In this document: positions 6,709-16,351 of the stretch, in pieces
How the letters are laid out: every line of letters starts with the position of its first letter
Numbering within the stretch: the stretch's first letter is position 1
DNA from: Candidatus Omnitrophota bacterium
GTDB taxonomy: Bacteria > Omnitrophota > Gorgyraeia > 2-01-FULL-45-10
Length of the DNA stretch: 37,600 nucleotides
NCBI GenBank assembly: GCA_028715235.1
Contig: JAQUSE010000001.1
Coordinates: forward strand, 1-37,600
Direction of reading: 5' to 3'
Position numbers and translations under genes: made by a program
Notes under the pieces: model-generated
Seen by the model: the letters and a program-made list of their open reading frames with translations, nothing else
What the model was told of the DNA's origin: nothing
Databases searched by the model: none

Positions 6709-8121
6709 TTATTTCCGCCTTTTGAATATATTGAAAACAACGAACACAAAGCCGCGCGCTACAAGGGACAGCTGAGTCAGGGACCTTATCCGAAGTAAAT
6801 GGCTCATCACTTTCGAGGGGCGCAGATAGAAACCGGTAAAAGCCTTCTTCTGCCACCGTATCATGTCGTCTTTTGACATCCCCGGCAGGTGATGTACGGG
6901 CTGTGTATATACTCCGTACATGTCATAATCATAATTATCTATAAGAGCTCTTTCCGAAAGGTAGCTGAATGCTTCGCTGCCGGGATAAGGCTTAAGTATC
7001 AGGAACTTTGCAAAATCCGGATCGAGCTCCTTGGCAAAATCTATCGACTCCCTGACGCTTTGTTCAGTCTCTCCCGGAAGCCCTATGATGAAAAACGCCC
7101 ACGTCTCGAAGCCGAATTTTTTGGCCAGCTTGAAAGCGCTCCTTACCCTATCCAGGCTTATGTTCTTCCTGGCGAGCTTCAACACTTCCTTATTGCCGGA
7201 TTCAACTCCGAAACCGACGTTCCTTACCTTTATCGACCTGAGCGCCTTCAATATGTCCTCATCCACGCAGTCCGCCCTGATGCCGTTCATGAACTCGAGT
7301 GTCAGGTCATAATTTCTCTGCAGGATCGCTTTGCAGAAATCAAGCACCCTTTGCTTATTTATCGTAAATGTGTCATCCGCTATATGTATCTCTTTAACGC
7401 CGTGCTGGGCGACCAGCATATCAATCTCATCCATTATATTCTTCACGCTTCTAAGCCTGACATGCCTGGTGAATATCTGTTTGGTGCAGCAAAATGTGCA
7501 ATCGCCCGGGCAGCCCCTTGAAGTCATTATGGTCGCGACCGGAGTGCGCACCGCATCGGGCGGGACATAATCATTGAGCGACCGGAGGAGGCTCCTGTCC
7601 GGGAATGTTATATCGTCGAGGTTCGCTATCAACTCGCGCGGTTTATTACGGATGACCCGCCCGCCCTCTTTATATAATATTCCGCTTATCCCGGAATAAT
7701 CGTTCTTCCCTTCATCGATCGCCTTTACCAGCTCTTCGACAGTCTTCTCGCCTTCCCCCACGACCACAAAATCTATCTCTTTCTTTTCGGCCGTAACGAC
7801 GGGATCGATAGTGGCATGTATCCCGCCTATGATAACCCTGATGGAACTGTCGTATTCTTTGACGGCGCGCGCCCAGCTTAAGGCGTCTTTGACCGTAGGA
7901 GTGACGCTCGTTATAACTATAAGTCCGGGTTTGAAGCCGGATAATTTTTCCCTGAACGATACAGGCGTCACTTTATCGATATCTATATCCAGCAGCCGAA
8001 CCTCGTGTCCTAATAGTTTAATGACAGTGCCGACGTAGAGTAGCCCCAGCGGCGGATATATCTGCGACATCTTCATCCCGTAGACTTTTTCCTGCGAAGG
8101 GTTTATTAAAAGCGCTCTCAT
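6709..8121 (-). CDS. Cobalamin-binding radical SAM protein
   Basis: 470 residues. An N-terminal B12-binding Rossmann-like domain (about 1-135) contains PPLGLLYVGTVIKLLGHEV, IIGGIHAT and VGEGEKTVEEL. The radical SAM domain follows with its cluster motif C204-x3-C208-x2-C211 (RGCPGDCTFC). The segment DDTFTINKQR, then GFGVESGN, KNISLD and GLPGET, matches the other B12-radical SAM proteins of this window. The C-terminal tail (about 435-470) ends in a hydrophobic helix, FVFVVFNIF, suggesting membrane association. Such enzymes methylate unactivated carbon or rearrange bonds using methylcobalamin and 5'-deoxyadenosyl radical chemistry. The start overlaps the upstream methyltransferase stop (ATGA). 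The substrate is unknown; a lipid-linked glycan is the inference from context. Confidence 0.88.
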   Translation of the reverse strand: MRALLINPSQEKVYGMKMSQIYPPLGLLYVGTVIKLLGHEVRLLDIDIDKVTPVSFREKLSGFKPGLIVITSVTPTVKDALSWARAVKEYDSSIRVIIGGIHATIDPVVTAEKKEIDFVVVGEGEKTVEELVKAIDEGKNDYSGISGILYKEGGRVIRNKPRELIANLDDITFPDRSLLRSLNDYVPPDAVRTPVATIMTSRGCPGDCTFCCTKQIFTRHVRLRSVKNIMDEIDMLVAQHGVKEIHIADDTFTINKQRVLDFCKAILQRNYDLTLEFMNGIRADCVDEDILKALRSIKVRNVGFGVESGNKEVLKLARKNISLDRVRSAFKLAKKFGFETWAFFIIGLPGETEQSVRESIDFAKELDPDFAKFLILKPYPGSEAFSYLSERALIDNYDYDMYGVYTQPVHHLPGMSKDDMIRWQKKAFTGFYLRPSKVMSHLLRIRSLTQLSLVARGFVFVVFNIFKRRK

Positions 8122-8888
8122 GGCCGCGTCCTCCTTACAATCGCCGTGCAGAATATCGAAGGACAGAAAGCCTCCCTGACGAATTTGGGGGCCGTGTTTA
8201 TTGCCAGGGCCGCAATGCGAAGCGTCTTTATCAGGAGCTTGTTCGCGGAGTATTCGTCCGGATCATTGATCGTCTCACCGTCCCACAGGACAGGATCGAG
8301 CCCTGCGTCTTCCATCTCGGCCTTTAGCTCTCTCATGTCATACCTGTGGTGCGCAGGCACGTCTTCCCTCAGCGCTTTCTTGTATATGAGATTATATAAA
8401 GGGTTCTTATTATTAATTACCCTTATCGAAACAACCCCTCCATCCCTTGTTATCCTCGCCATTTCCTTTATCACCTTTATCCTCTCGCCGCGGTCAAGCC
8501 AGTGCTCCACAACGCCCTCATTAAATGTAACATCGAACTCGCCGTCCGCGAACGAGGTACGTTCCAAGTCGTCCTTTAAGAACCTGATGCTAATGTCGCC
8601 GAAGTGCCGTTTGGCTATCTCCCCCAGCAGTCTAGCGGCGTTGAGAGACTCTTCCGAACAATCCATCAAAGCAACATCCCGCCCTGCTGCGGCTATGGCA
8701 ATGGCAAACCTTCCCAGCCCGCATCCCGCCGACAGGAATTTTTTACGGGATCCGTCCTTCAATAGGGATACTACCCAGCGCGATGACAATATGTCCGAAA
8801 AGAATCCTCTGTCCACATCTTTCGGGAAATAGACCCCGCCGCGGCTAAGGAATTCCTCCCATGAGTCCGACACTCTTTTTCCGGTCAT
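8118..8888 (-). CDS. Class I SAM-dependent methyltransferase
   Basis: 256 residues from the ATG at 8886-8888. A longer frame reaches 8954, but the chosen ATG forms an ATGA overlap with the upstream gene and is preceded by GGAAAGGG, so I prefer it. Motif I (FLSAGCGLGRFAIA) lies at residues 51-64, the acidic end of strand 2 is MDCSEESL, and the post-motif region is FDVTFNEGVVEHW, where UbiE/UbiG-like enzymes have a similar strand 4. The gene is sandwiched between two B12-radical SAM genes with overlaps on both sides. It could O- or N-methylate the same sugar or lipid that those enzymes alter. The substrate is not identifiable from sequence alone. Confidence 0.85.
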   Translation of the reverse strand: MTGKRVSDSWEEFLSRGGVYFPKDVDRGFFSDILSSRWVVSLLKDGSRKKFLSAGCGLGRFAIAIAAAGRDVALMDCSEESLNAARLLGEIAKRHFGDISIRFLKDDLERTSFADGEFDVTFNEGVVEHWLDRGERIKVIKEMARITRDGGVVSIRVINNKNPLYNLIYKKALREDVPAHHRYDMRELKAEMEDAGLDPVLWDGETINDPDEYSANKLLIKTLRIAALAINTAPKFVREAFCPSIFCTAIVRRTRP

Positions 8889-10324
8889 CTCGGCCCTTTC
8901 CCTTTCCTGGTTTTCCCGTAGATTACGCCTAAAAGCCGCGCCGCTTCCCTGCAATAAGCCGCGATCAAGGCGGGCGACCTCATATTCGATATGGTCCTGA
9001 GAACGAAACGCGGGTCGAGCATGACCTTCCTGAAAGCGGCCTCCTTCAGCCGGCCCAGCCTCTCGCGCTTCATGTAATGCGTATCCGCGACGGGCTCGAA
9101 AAACCCGTAAGTCTTCAGATCCTCGTCGGACTTCAGGAGCCCTTTCTCTTTCACATATTCATACAACTCCGTCCCCGGAAATGGGTATGAGATGCTGAAA
9201 TTATACATATCCGCCTTTAACGACTTCGCGAACCTTATCGTCTCTTCGAAAGTCTCCTCGCTTTCCCAGGGAAGCCCTACGATGAAGTTAAGGTAGGTCT
9301 TTATCCGGTGCTTTCGGCACATCTCCACGGCCCTGCGCGACTGCTCCAGGGTTATACCCTTCTTCATCCTGTCGAGAAGTCCCTGGTTGCCGCTCTCTAT
9401 GCCGAAACCTATTACCGTGCAGCCTGAACGTTTCATCGCGTACAGCATCTCATCGTCTATCCTGTCCACGCGGCTGTTCGTCATCCACTTTATATGCAGC
9501 CCCTTATCTGTGATAAGACGGCATATCTCGGCAACCCACTTCTTATCGAAAGTGAACGTGTCCGCCCTCATCCAGAAATCCTTTATGCCGAACCGCGTCA
9601 TGCATTCTTCAAGCTCGCGGACGATGTTCTCCGGCGATCGCAGCCTCAGGTGTGCGCCGCCGACCTTACCTGCCATGCAATAAATGCATTTGAACGGACA
9701 GCCCCTTCCTGTCAATATGGTCGTGAACCGTCTGCGCGTGTCCGGCATCCTGTATAATTCGTTCCTTATCAGGTGCCTGGCAGGCAGAGGAAGAGAATCG
9801 AGATCGTCCCCAAAAGGCCTGGGCTGGTTTGTGAAGGTCCGGCCGTATGCCCTATAGCTTATGCCTCTTATATCCTGCAGGCGCGATAGAGAAACTATCT
9901 CCCGAATCACGAATTCCGGTTCGTTATTGATAAATATATCCAGGTTCCCGTTGACCCTGAGCAGCGCCTCGCTGTCATCCCCTACATATCCTCCTTTAGC
10001 GACCGTTAGACAGTCAGGTTTAATGCCCTTAGCCATATCGCAGGCCTTCAAGTCCTCTTTCAGCGTAGACATCGTTGTGCTCACAACGAGCACGGAAGGC
10101 AGCTCTCTCTCGAGGTCCAGGCGCACATCGGCCCACCCTTTCTTTTCGATGGTATAGTCCCTGACAAAGCATCTGTATCCGGCCTTCTCCAATACAGCGG
10201 CCATATAAAGTATGTCCATCGGAGGAGAGACCAAAGCCCCTGTTTCACTCTCCAGGTACGACTGGCAGCGGTCCGACCTGTCGTACAATCCGGTAGGCGG
10301 ATATAAAAGGAACGCCTTTTTCAT
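8885..10324 (-). CDS. Cobalamin-binding radical SAM protein
   Basis: 479 residues from the ATG at 10322-10324, which makes an ATGA overlap with the upstream GT-C gene; an in-frame ATG eight codons earlier is less likely. The B12-binding part (about 1-150) holds SPPMDILYMAAVLEKAGY and KGGYVGDD. The cluster motif is C209-x3-C213-x2-C216 (GRGCPFKCIYC). RADTFTFDKKW, GFGIESGN, MKKGIT and GLPWESEET follow, as in its paralogues here. The last 60 residues form a basic, helical tail ending in KTRKGKG. It lies between GT-C and methyltransferase genes. It probably acts in the cytoplasm or at the membrane face on a glycan or lipid intermediate; the reaction (methylation or C-C bond chemistry) is not known. 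Confidence 0.87.
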   Translation of the reverse strand: MKKAFLLYPPTGLYDRSDRCQSYLESETGALVSPPMDILYMAAVLEKAGYRCFVRDYTIEKKGWADVRLDLERELPSVLVVSTTMSTLKEDLKACDMAKGIKPDCLTVAKGGYVGDDSEALLRVNGNLDIFINNEPEFVIREIVSLSRLQDIRGISYRAYGRTFTNQPRPFGDDLDSLPLPARHLIRNELYRMPDTRRRFTTILTGRGCPFKCIYCMAGKVGGAHLRLRSPENIVRELEECMTRFGIKDFWMRADTFTFDKKWVAEICRLITDKGLHIKWMTNSRVDRIDDEMLYAMKRSGCTVIGFGIESGNQGLLDRMKKGITLEQSRRAVEMCRKHRIKTYLNFIVGLPWESEETFEETIRFAKSLKADMYNFSISYPFPGTELYEYVKEKGLLKSDEDLKTYGFFEPVADTHYMKRERLGRLKEAAFRKVMLDPRFVLRTISNMRSPALIAAYCREAARLLGVIYGKTRKGKGPR

Positions 10325-12135
10325 TTTATCTTCCGGTTCTTTTCCCATTTTTTAATACAATCCCATACATAATAGAAACCTATCACGAACAGCATAATAA
10401 AGAACGGATGGAGCGGCGCCCTGTGGCGGCCGGTCCTTATGGTAAAAAACAGAGGATGCGATATGAAATAATACACAAAGATCAGGAAAAACAGCCAGAC
10501 GAGGTCCCGCCTGTTTTTTTTCGAGAACCACAGGAATGCGCCAAGTATGATAAAGATGTATATGTAGGAAAGCATGTACGAGCCGAAAGCGTTATAGTAC
10601 CTGGACGGCAGGACGAGAATAAAAGGATTGAAGAACCCGAAGAACGTTATGAAAAAGAAGGCATGGATGTTGACCGCTACTTTCTTAAGGAATATGGTGG
10701 GGATCTCGACGGGATGCTCCTGGAGCGCCTTTATCGAGCCTGTGATACTGGCGAACGGGTTGAAGCCGAGCTTGTCGAGTTCCGAATGATGGTGCCTGAA
10801 CGTCCCCACCCCCTGGCTTATGACGAGCGTATTTGCATCTTGCGTAAAATCGGCGTTCCGGTATTTTGAGTACATGTATTCCGCCGGGTAGGTCGCGATG
10901 AACGTAACGGCGAGGAACAGTATGAAGTTGACCACCTTCGACCTCAGGCCCATGCTTTTTACAAAAAAGAGAAGCCATATAAAGGCGAACACCGGAAAGA
11001 GGACCATTATGGACCGCACGCCGTTCATGAGGCCGAAGACGAGCCCTGTTAGTGCCGATATACCTATAATATTTTTTCCTTTTTCGGAATAGCCTGCCAG
11101 TAAAAGCACATACAGGTATAATAGCGGTATCATGAGAGCCTCGGGCTGGAGCACCGCGGCAAGATATACAAGCGACATGCACAATGCCGTCAATATGGCG
11201 GCAAGCCTGGCCATCCTCTCCTGGCTGGTCAGTTTGAGCATAATATAATAGACCAGCGGCGCCATGAAAGAGGCCAGGATGCTCTGTATGAAAGATACCG
11301 CATAGAAGTTCCTGCCGAATATTTTATAAATAAGGCCTAAGAATATCCAATAGTAGGGACCGAATACGACGAAGACGAGCGAGCCGTCAAAAAGGGATTT
11401 GAAATCCTTGGCTATCATCTGCGCGTTCTCGTCGTAGCTGAGTCCGTCGCAGCTGGCGACGGTAAAACGCTCCCCAGTCTGTATTATGAGTATCACCCCG
11501 AACATGATGCGAAGAATGACCGCCAGCAGATACACAAATACAAGGAATTTCCATCTCTTCTCAAAGAATTTCGAAACTGTGCGCGCTGCTCTTCCGAATG
11601 TGACGCCGGCGTCAACGACGAACGACGCGCCGAACGCTCCAACCATCGCCAGAAGCCCCGCAACAAATCCGCTTTTCAAAAGAATGCCCGAAAGCGCAAT
11701 GAATGTCATAAGATATATTAATCCGATGTCAAATAAACCGCTCTTTTTTGTAAAGCAGTCTTTCGCAAAACACGCGGCAAGATACCCCACAAGGGCAAAA
11801 ACGGCCAGCATAACAGCAATCACGTATACCATATACACCTTGTTAAGCGGATTTGAAGCGCCAAGCCTGACATGAAGATCGACCAGCAAAACGGCCAGCT
11901 CCGCCAGGAGCCAGGGCTTTATTATACGAGCCAGGGAGTTCTTAAAACCGGCCTTAAACAACCTGCTATGGGTGAATGCGTATAGAACAGCCAATCCCCA
12001 ATATATTACCGGGAGCGGCATCTTCCAAAATATTCCTTGTATGTATATCGACTTTATCTCGAGCGTAAAAAGGGTCGTGAGAAAACCAGCCGCAAACAGA
12101 CATACGAAAGCCGCCACGTATGATATGTATGACAT
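10321..12135 (-). CDS. GT-C (GT39/PMT-like) polytopic membrane glycosyltransferase with extra N-terminal module
   Basis: 604 residues from the ATG at 12133-12135, preceded by GGGAGGTG; the upstream stop TGA lies inside that ribosome binding site. An earlier ATG at 12159 would overlap the upstream gene and lacks such a site. About a dozen or more hydrophobic segments are visible. The GT39-like core begins near residue 195 and carries D230 and D235-E236 (CDGLSYDENAQMIA) in the first large outside loop, where these enzymes keep catalytic acids. The region before it, about 190 residues with several membrane helices, is an addition to the usual fold. RHRAPLHPFFIM near the C-terminus is also typical. 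It should transfer a sugar from a polyprenyl-phosphate donor on the outer face of the inner membrane. Confidence 0.8.
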   Translation of the reverse strand: MSYISYVAAFVCLFAAGFLTTLFTLEIKSIYIQGIFWKMPLPVIYWGLAVLYAFTHSRLFKAGFKNSLARIIKPWLLAELAVLLVDLHVRLGASNPLNKVYMVYVIAVMLAVFALVGYLAACFAKDCFTKKSGLFDIGLIYLMTFIALSGILLKSGFVAGLLAMVGAFGASFVVDAGVTFGRAARTVSKFFEKRWKFLVFVYLLAVILRIMFGVILIIQTGERFTVASCDGLSYDENAQMIAKDFKSLFDGSLVFVVFGPYYWIFLGLIYKIFGRNFYAVSFIQSILASFMAPLVYYIMLKLTSQERMARLAAILTALCMSLVYLAAVLQPEALMIPLLYLYVLLLAGYSEKGKNIIGISALTGLVFGLMNGVRSIMVLFPVFAFIWLLFFVKSMGLRSKVVNFILFLAVTFIATYPAEYMYSKYRNADFTQDANTLVISQGVGTFRHHHSELDKLGFNPFASITGSIKALQEHPVEIPTIFLKKVAVNIHAFFFITFFGFFNPFILVLPSRYYNAFGSYMLSYIYIFIILGAFLWFSKKNRRDLVWLFFLIFVYYFISHPLFFTIRTGRHRAPLHPFFIMLFVIGFYYVWDCIKKWEKNRKIK

Positions 12136-12137
12136 GT

Positions 12138-12887
12138 TCACCTCCCTTTTGTTTTGCATATATCTTCCCGCAGTTCCCGCCTGAACTTGAATATCTTTAT
12201 TACATAATCGGCAATATCCTTTGAAAATCTTACGGTACTGGGCTTGTGCGGTAATTTTACAAATAGAGCCGGCACCTCGATGATCTTTTTATCGGCGAGT
12301 CTCGACCGGCAGACGACCTCCGTGTCCCAGAACCAGTGGCCGTCCTTGACGCTATTTATTACCCCCATCATCGTCTTCCTGTTAAAGAACTTAAACCCGC
12401 TTTCCGAATCTATCCCCTTCATGCCTAGGACCATGCCGGAGAACCTGATATAGCCCTTGCTCACTATGAACCGTACGATGGAATGATAATTGAGGTCGAA
12501 TAATCTTCTGGCAATGACAAAGTCGGCGCCTTTTTCTATTTCGAGCAGCACCGAAGGTATATACCTTGCGTGTATCTCGAGGTCGATGTCGAGATATCCC
12601 ATGATCCTCCCTTTCGCGGCGATAAATCCGTCGGTAACGCTGCGGCCTCTTCCCATATTCTGTTCGTGGAATTTTTTACTCAGGCGCCGGCCGGGATGCT
12701 CGGCGATGATCTGATCTATCATATCCCTGGAATTATCGCGGCTCTTGTCGTCTACAAATATGATCTCGTATGAGTATCTGGTCGTATCCATTATATCCAT
12801 GATCTGGCCGACATTGTTCTTTAGATGAGGGGCGTCATTATAACAGGCTACGATTATGCTGACATCTACGTTATTATTTTCGCTCAT
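12138..12887 (-). CDS. GT2 glycosyltransferase, polyprenyl-phosphate sugar synthase-like
   Basis: 249 residues from the ATG at 12885-12887. Another ATG two codons earlier has almost no spacing to the GGAGAGG site, so I chose the later one. The GT-A fold motifs are VSIIVACYND near the N-terminus, IIFVDDKSRDNS for nucleotide binding, and YLDIDLE as the metal-binding D-x-D. The later segment SESGFKFFNR and WFWDTEVV are typical of the DPM1/ArnC-like group that loads sugars onto undecaprenyl phosphate. There are no C-terminal membrane helices. Its neighbour downstream is a GT-C enzyme that would use exactly such a lipid-phosphate sugar donor, so the two probably form a donor-transferase pair. Confidence 0.85.
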   Translation of the reverse strand: MSENNNVDVSIIVACYNDAPHLKNNVGQIMDIMDTTRYSYEIIFVDDKSRDNSRDMIDQIIAEHPGRRLSKKFHEQNMGRGRSVTDGFIAAKGRIMGYLDIDLEIHARYIPSVLLEIEKGADFVIARRLFDLNYHSIVRFIVSKGYIRFSGMVLGMKGIDSESGFKFFNRKTMMGVINSVKDGHWFWDTEVVCRSRLADKKIIEVPALFVKLPHKPSTVRFSKDIADYVIKIFKFRRELREDICKTKGR

Positions 12888-13845
12888 GGACATCCTCTCC
12901 TTGCGCAGTTCGCGGCAGAACTCTGGCTACTATGAGCACCATATGACCACTCAGGTGGTTAAGCTTGCCGATCGTCGATCTATACAACAATCTTTCTCTG
13001 TTCTCCGTAACGAACAGGTCATACATCGTGTCCCTTATCGCATTATTACGTCCCATTCCGGCCCTTACCATCTGGCCGGCGGATACTGTCTTCTGCGGCG
13101 CTGTCCCCGACGATGCGCGTGGCGATACCATAAACCGGCGCAGCAGGGAACCGATTTCACCCCATAAAAAATCCGTAGGGTAGACCTTCTTCACTTTAAA
13201 CCCGTTATTCTCAAGATAAAAACTTATCGAGCCTGCGTCAAAAGCGTATTCGCAAAATAATAGGCCCGGACAGCTGTCCGTATCTACACCGCACTTCTTA
13301 ACCACTCTATGGAAAAGTCCGCCGGCCTTCCTCTTGCCTGAAATACAAAGCCGTGTCCTCCGAATGACATTGACATAAGGAACGGTCATAAGCAATATAC
13401 CGCTCCCTTTTTTCAGGACCCTGTGCGCTTCCCTAAGCGCCCTGTCGGGGCCGTCCTCGAAATGCTCCATTACGCCGCCGGATAAATAGCAGTCGAACGC
13501 ATCGTCTTTGAACGGAAGGGCCGTTATATCAGCTGTTTGGACGGGATAATCCTCACCCATCTCCGCCTTGATGCGCCTGATAGTCTCCTCGGAGAAATCC
13601 ACCCCCGTAATGTCATATCCTTTTGACCTGTACGATATCACATATCTGCCCGTGCCGCATCCGCCGTCGAGTATCCTGGCGGGCGGGCGCGGAAAATATT
13701 TCTTCAGGAAGAAAGAGAGGTGGTTTCGGTCTGTGCCTTCCGCGCCCCGGGCCAGGTTTTGCACCTTATCCCAATCCTCTGTCCAGGACGAGATGTCCTG
13801 GCCGGCGGCCCCTCTGTCTTTTAACCTGTATGTCTTTACGATCAT
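12874..13845 (-). CDS. Class I SAM-dependent methyltransferase
   Basis: 323 residues. Motif I (ILDGGCGTGRYVI) is at residues 58-70, followed by GVDFSEETI and a strand-4 region LPFKDDAFDCYLSGGVMEHF as in Methyltransf_11 proteins. The C-terminal 100 residues are longer than in the minimal fold and end in a basic helix. The start ATG is preceded by GGAAG seven bases upstream, after a 90-nt gap that is the longest inside this operon. The 3' end overlaps the GT2 gene by 14 nt. O-methylation of a sugar is the simplest role, but nothing in the sequence fixes the substrate. Confidence 0.85.
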   Translation of the reverse strand: MIVKTYRLKDRGAAGQDISSWTEDWDKVQNLARGAEGTDRNHLSFFLKKYFPRPPARILDGGCGTGRYVISYRSKGYDITGVDFSEETIRRIKAEMGEDYPVQTADITALPFKDDAFDCYLSGGVMEHFEDGPDRALREAHRVLKKGSGILLMTVPYVNVIRRTRLCISGKRKAGGLFHRVVKKCGVDTDSCPGLLFCEYAFDAGSISFYLENNGFKVKKVYPTDFLWGEIGSLLRRFMVSPRASSGTAPQKTVSAGQMVRAGMGRNNAIRDTMYDLFVTENRERLLYRSTIGKLNHLSGHMVLIVARVLPRTAQGEDVHERK

Positions 13846-13935
13846 TGCCGTCTTCCGCTATGATACATGTTCATAGCTTTTTTCCGAGAACATCCTGACC
13901 GCTTCCCTTAGAAGCCTTATGAAACTTGTGCCCGT

Positions 13936-15279
13936 TTATCTGTAATACATGAAAGCGTAGCATAAAAATCCGATAACATCATACAGGGCATTATTTGGAA
14001 ACCGTATCAATATTTTGACCAGCGGCGACAGCGACGGATACTTGACCGTTATTATGAAGAATTTTTGGAGGTTTACGATGCGTTTTATGTCCGGCATATT
14101 CAGAAGGCTCGTTTTGTATGACCCCCCTATCTTCAGACTCCCATCCTTAGGAATATACCCCTCTGCTATGGCCATATCCGTAAGCTCGAGTTTTGGGAAC
14201 GGCTGGAATATCGAGCACCAGCTGAAATTCGGCCTGAGTTTAATGTTGACATCGAGGGTCCTCAGCGCTTGGTCAATCGTCTCTCCCGGCAGGCCCAGCA
14301 TATTTGTGGTCCTGAACATAAGTTTGTGCTTCCGGAATAACCGGGCCGCGTTCTCCAGATCGAAATCCGTTATCCCTTTTTTCAGTATCGCGTTGCGGCG
14401 CGCCTCATCACCGGTCTCGACCCCCATATCGACCACCCTGCAGCCCGCATCCTTTAGCTTGAAAGCGAGTTCATCATCGACCATATTGCCCCGCACATAA
14501 GCTATGAAGGGAAGCCTCACCTCTTTTTTATATCGCGGCAGGAATTCATACAGCCATTTTTTGTTAAGCACCCATGTGTCGTCCTGGAAGTATACGAGCT
14601 CAAGGCCGTATTTACTCTTCACATCGATAAGCTCCCTGATCACGCTCTCCACCTTCCGATATCTTACGAACGGCCCCTTGTCCTTGTAAAGACGCATGTA
14701 TATATGGTTGAAACAGAAGGTGCAGTTATAAGGGCATCCCCTGCCGCACATGAACGATTTCTCAGGGCTTTTCGCCAGAAAAGGATACTTGTAGTAGAGC
14801 GCCCTGTCAGGCGGCGGCAGGGTATCGATATCGGACACGAAGTCCCTGACCTCGTTTTTATAGACCCTGCCCCCTGGTTTTACATGCAGGTTCTTTATAG
14901 CCGTGATATCCTTCCCGGCGTCTAGGGCGTCGGCAAGCTCCGACAAAGCGAGTTCACCTTCTCCGACGCATATCACATCGACAGATTTCTCTTCTATCAT
15001 TTCAGGGAAAAATGTCGGATGCGCGCCGCCGAAAGCTACGACGATATCGCTGTTACTTCTCTTTATCTTCTCGGCCAGGGCTATGGCCCAGGGAAACTGC
15101 GCCGTCATGACGGAAAAGCACGCTATGTCCGGCCTGTAACGCGTGATCTCATCCAGTATCCTGTCCTCCCTGCCTATGAACATTTCGCATTCGTGGCCGC
15201 GGGCCTTGACCGACGCCGAGAGATACATGGGGCCCATTGTCTCGTACCATATATGCTGAAGGAACGCTATCCTAGCCAT
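13936..15279 (-). CDS. Cobalamin-binding radical SAM protein
   Basis: 447 residues from the ATG at 15277-15279 (GGGAAG upstream); a GTG two codons earlier is possible. Residues about 1-125 form the B12-binding domain (MYLSASVKARGHE, AFGGAHPTFFP, CVGEGELALSEL). The cluster motif is C182-x3-C186-x2-C189 (GRGCPYNCTFC). QDDTWVLNKKW, DMGVETGD, LKKGIT and GLPGETIDQ are the shared motifs of the group. The C-terminal tail ends in a hydrophobic helix, GFLCYAFMYYR, just before TAA. The frame then stays open for another 25 codons (see findings). It overlaps the stop of the upstream GT4 gene by 8 nt. Reaction and substrate are unknown. Confidence 0.87.
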   Translation of the reverse strand: MARIAFLQHIWYETMGPMYLSASVKARGHECEMFIGREDRILDEITRYRPDIACFSVMTAQFPWAIALAEKIKRSNSDIVVAFGGAHPTFFPEMIEEKSVDVICVGEGELALSELADALDAGKDITAIKNLHVKPGGRVYKNEVRDFVSDIDTLPPPDRALYYKYPFLAKSPEKSFMCGRGCPYNCTFCFNHIYMRLYKDKGPFVRYRKVESVIRELIDVKSKYGLELVYFQDDTWVLNKKWLYEFLPRYKKEVRLPFIAYVRGNMVDDELAFKLKDAGCRVVDMGVETGDEARRNAILKKGITDFDLENAARLFRKHKLMFRTTNMLGLPGETIDQALRTLDVNIKLRPNFSWCSIFQPFPKLELTDMAIAEGYIPKDGSLKIGGSYKTSLLNMPDIKRIVNLQKFFIITVKYPSLSPLVKILIRFPNNALYDVIGFLCYAFMYYR

Positions 15280-16351
15280 TTTCACTTCCCGCCGCTCTCA
15301 ATGTCCTGAGAAAAACCGGCTCATAAGTTTTCACCGAATATTTTTTTTCCACAAGGGCCCTGGCCGAGGCGGCCATCCTTTCCCTCAGGCCCCTATCCTC
15401 TATGAGGGCCGATAGTTTCCCGACCCATTCGCTCTTGTCGTTGGCCAGGTAACCGTTCACCCCGTCCTGCACGACCTCCGTATTCACCCCAACGGGAGAG
15501 CAGACCGGCACGATACCGCATGCCATATACAGTATCGCCTTGAAAGCGCACTTCCCGCGCGTCCATTCATCGTCCGGCATCGGCATTATGCCGATATCGA
15601 ATGTCCCCAGGAGCTCTATCTCTCTTTCCATGGACCATTCAATATTCACGACGTTCTTTAATTCGGAGTGATGATAACCGCCGACGATCTTGAATACCAG
15701 ATTGTCGTAACGGGCGGACAATTCTTTGAATACGTCCTCCATATCCCGCAGGAACCTTCTTGTCGTATTGCTCCCTATCCATCCTATGACCACTTCTTTT
15801 TTGTCCGGCCGCCTGGCCGGCGGACGGTACATATCGGTATCTATGGTGGTGGGTATTATTATAACATTTATATTAAATCTAGCCGCGAAATCGCGAAGAT
15901 ACCGGTTGCCGGCTATGACATACCGGCTTAGGCTTACTATCCCCGATATCTTACCCGGATTCTTAAACCTCTCGATGTAATTATTTATACCGCTCGTATT
16001 GCGCAAAAATATCGCGTCGTCGAAATCGTATATGATCGGCTTGCCGAGACAGCGGAATATATGTTCGAATACGGGCGGGCCGAATGGATACGCCTCGCGG
16101 TGAATAAATATTATATCATGCGCCATGGCCCTGAATATGTCCGAGATCCTGGCCACTGTGGCAAAAATGAAGAACAATATCTTCTTCAAGTATTTATGAC
16201 GCAGGTATAATATCCTGTAAAAGCCCCTTCCGATAAACGGCCTTAAGGTATATTCTATGCCGTTCGCTCTTAAATACGGCAGGAACTGCTCCACCCTGAG
16301 ACGGTTAGAGGCGCCTTCGTTCGGATACGGAACTATAAATAACACTTTCAT
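15272..16351 (-). CDS. GT4-type glycosyltransferase
   Basis: 359 residues with two Rossmann-like halves of GT-B fold. The N-terminal half starts MKVLFIVPYPNEGASNRLRV, a typical acceptor-domain opening. The C-terminal half carries GWIGSNTTRRFL (donor-domain start), then GKCAFKAILYMACGIVPVCSPVG, the conserved donor-sugar loop of group 1 transferases, and ends in the helix ARALVEKKYS. The ATG overlaps the stop of the B12-radical SAM/GT4 fusion gene (ATGA). The enzyme likely adds one sugar to the lipid-linked glycan on the cytoplasmic face; the donor is not identifiable. Confidence 0.88.
   Translation of the reverse strand: MKVLFIVPYPNEGASNRLRVEQFLPYLRANGIEYTLRPFIGRGFYRILYLRHKYLKKILFFIFATVARISDIFRAMAHDIIFIHREAYPFGPPVFEHIFRCLGKPIIYDFDDAIFLRNTSGINNYIERFKNPGKISGIVSLSRYVIAGNRYLRDFAARFNINVIIIPTTIDTDMYRPPARRPDKKEVVIGWIGSNTTRRFLRDMEDVFKELSARYDNLVFKIVGGYHHSELKNVVNIEWSMEREIELLGTFDIGIMPMPDDEWTRGKCAFKAILYMACGIVPVCSPVGVNTEVVQDGVNGYLANDKSEWVGKLSALIEDRGLRERMAASARALVEKKYSVKTYEPVFLRTLRAAGSENG

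Noticed and set aside
13858-13890. Separate mini-gene of 11 codons in the 90-nt gap
   Set aside because: It has an ATG and a G-rich upstream stretch but is too short for any support; it is better treated as part of the in-frame extension after the radical SAM stop.
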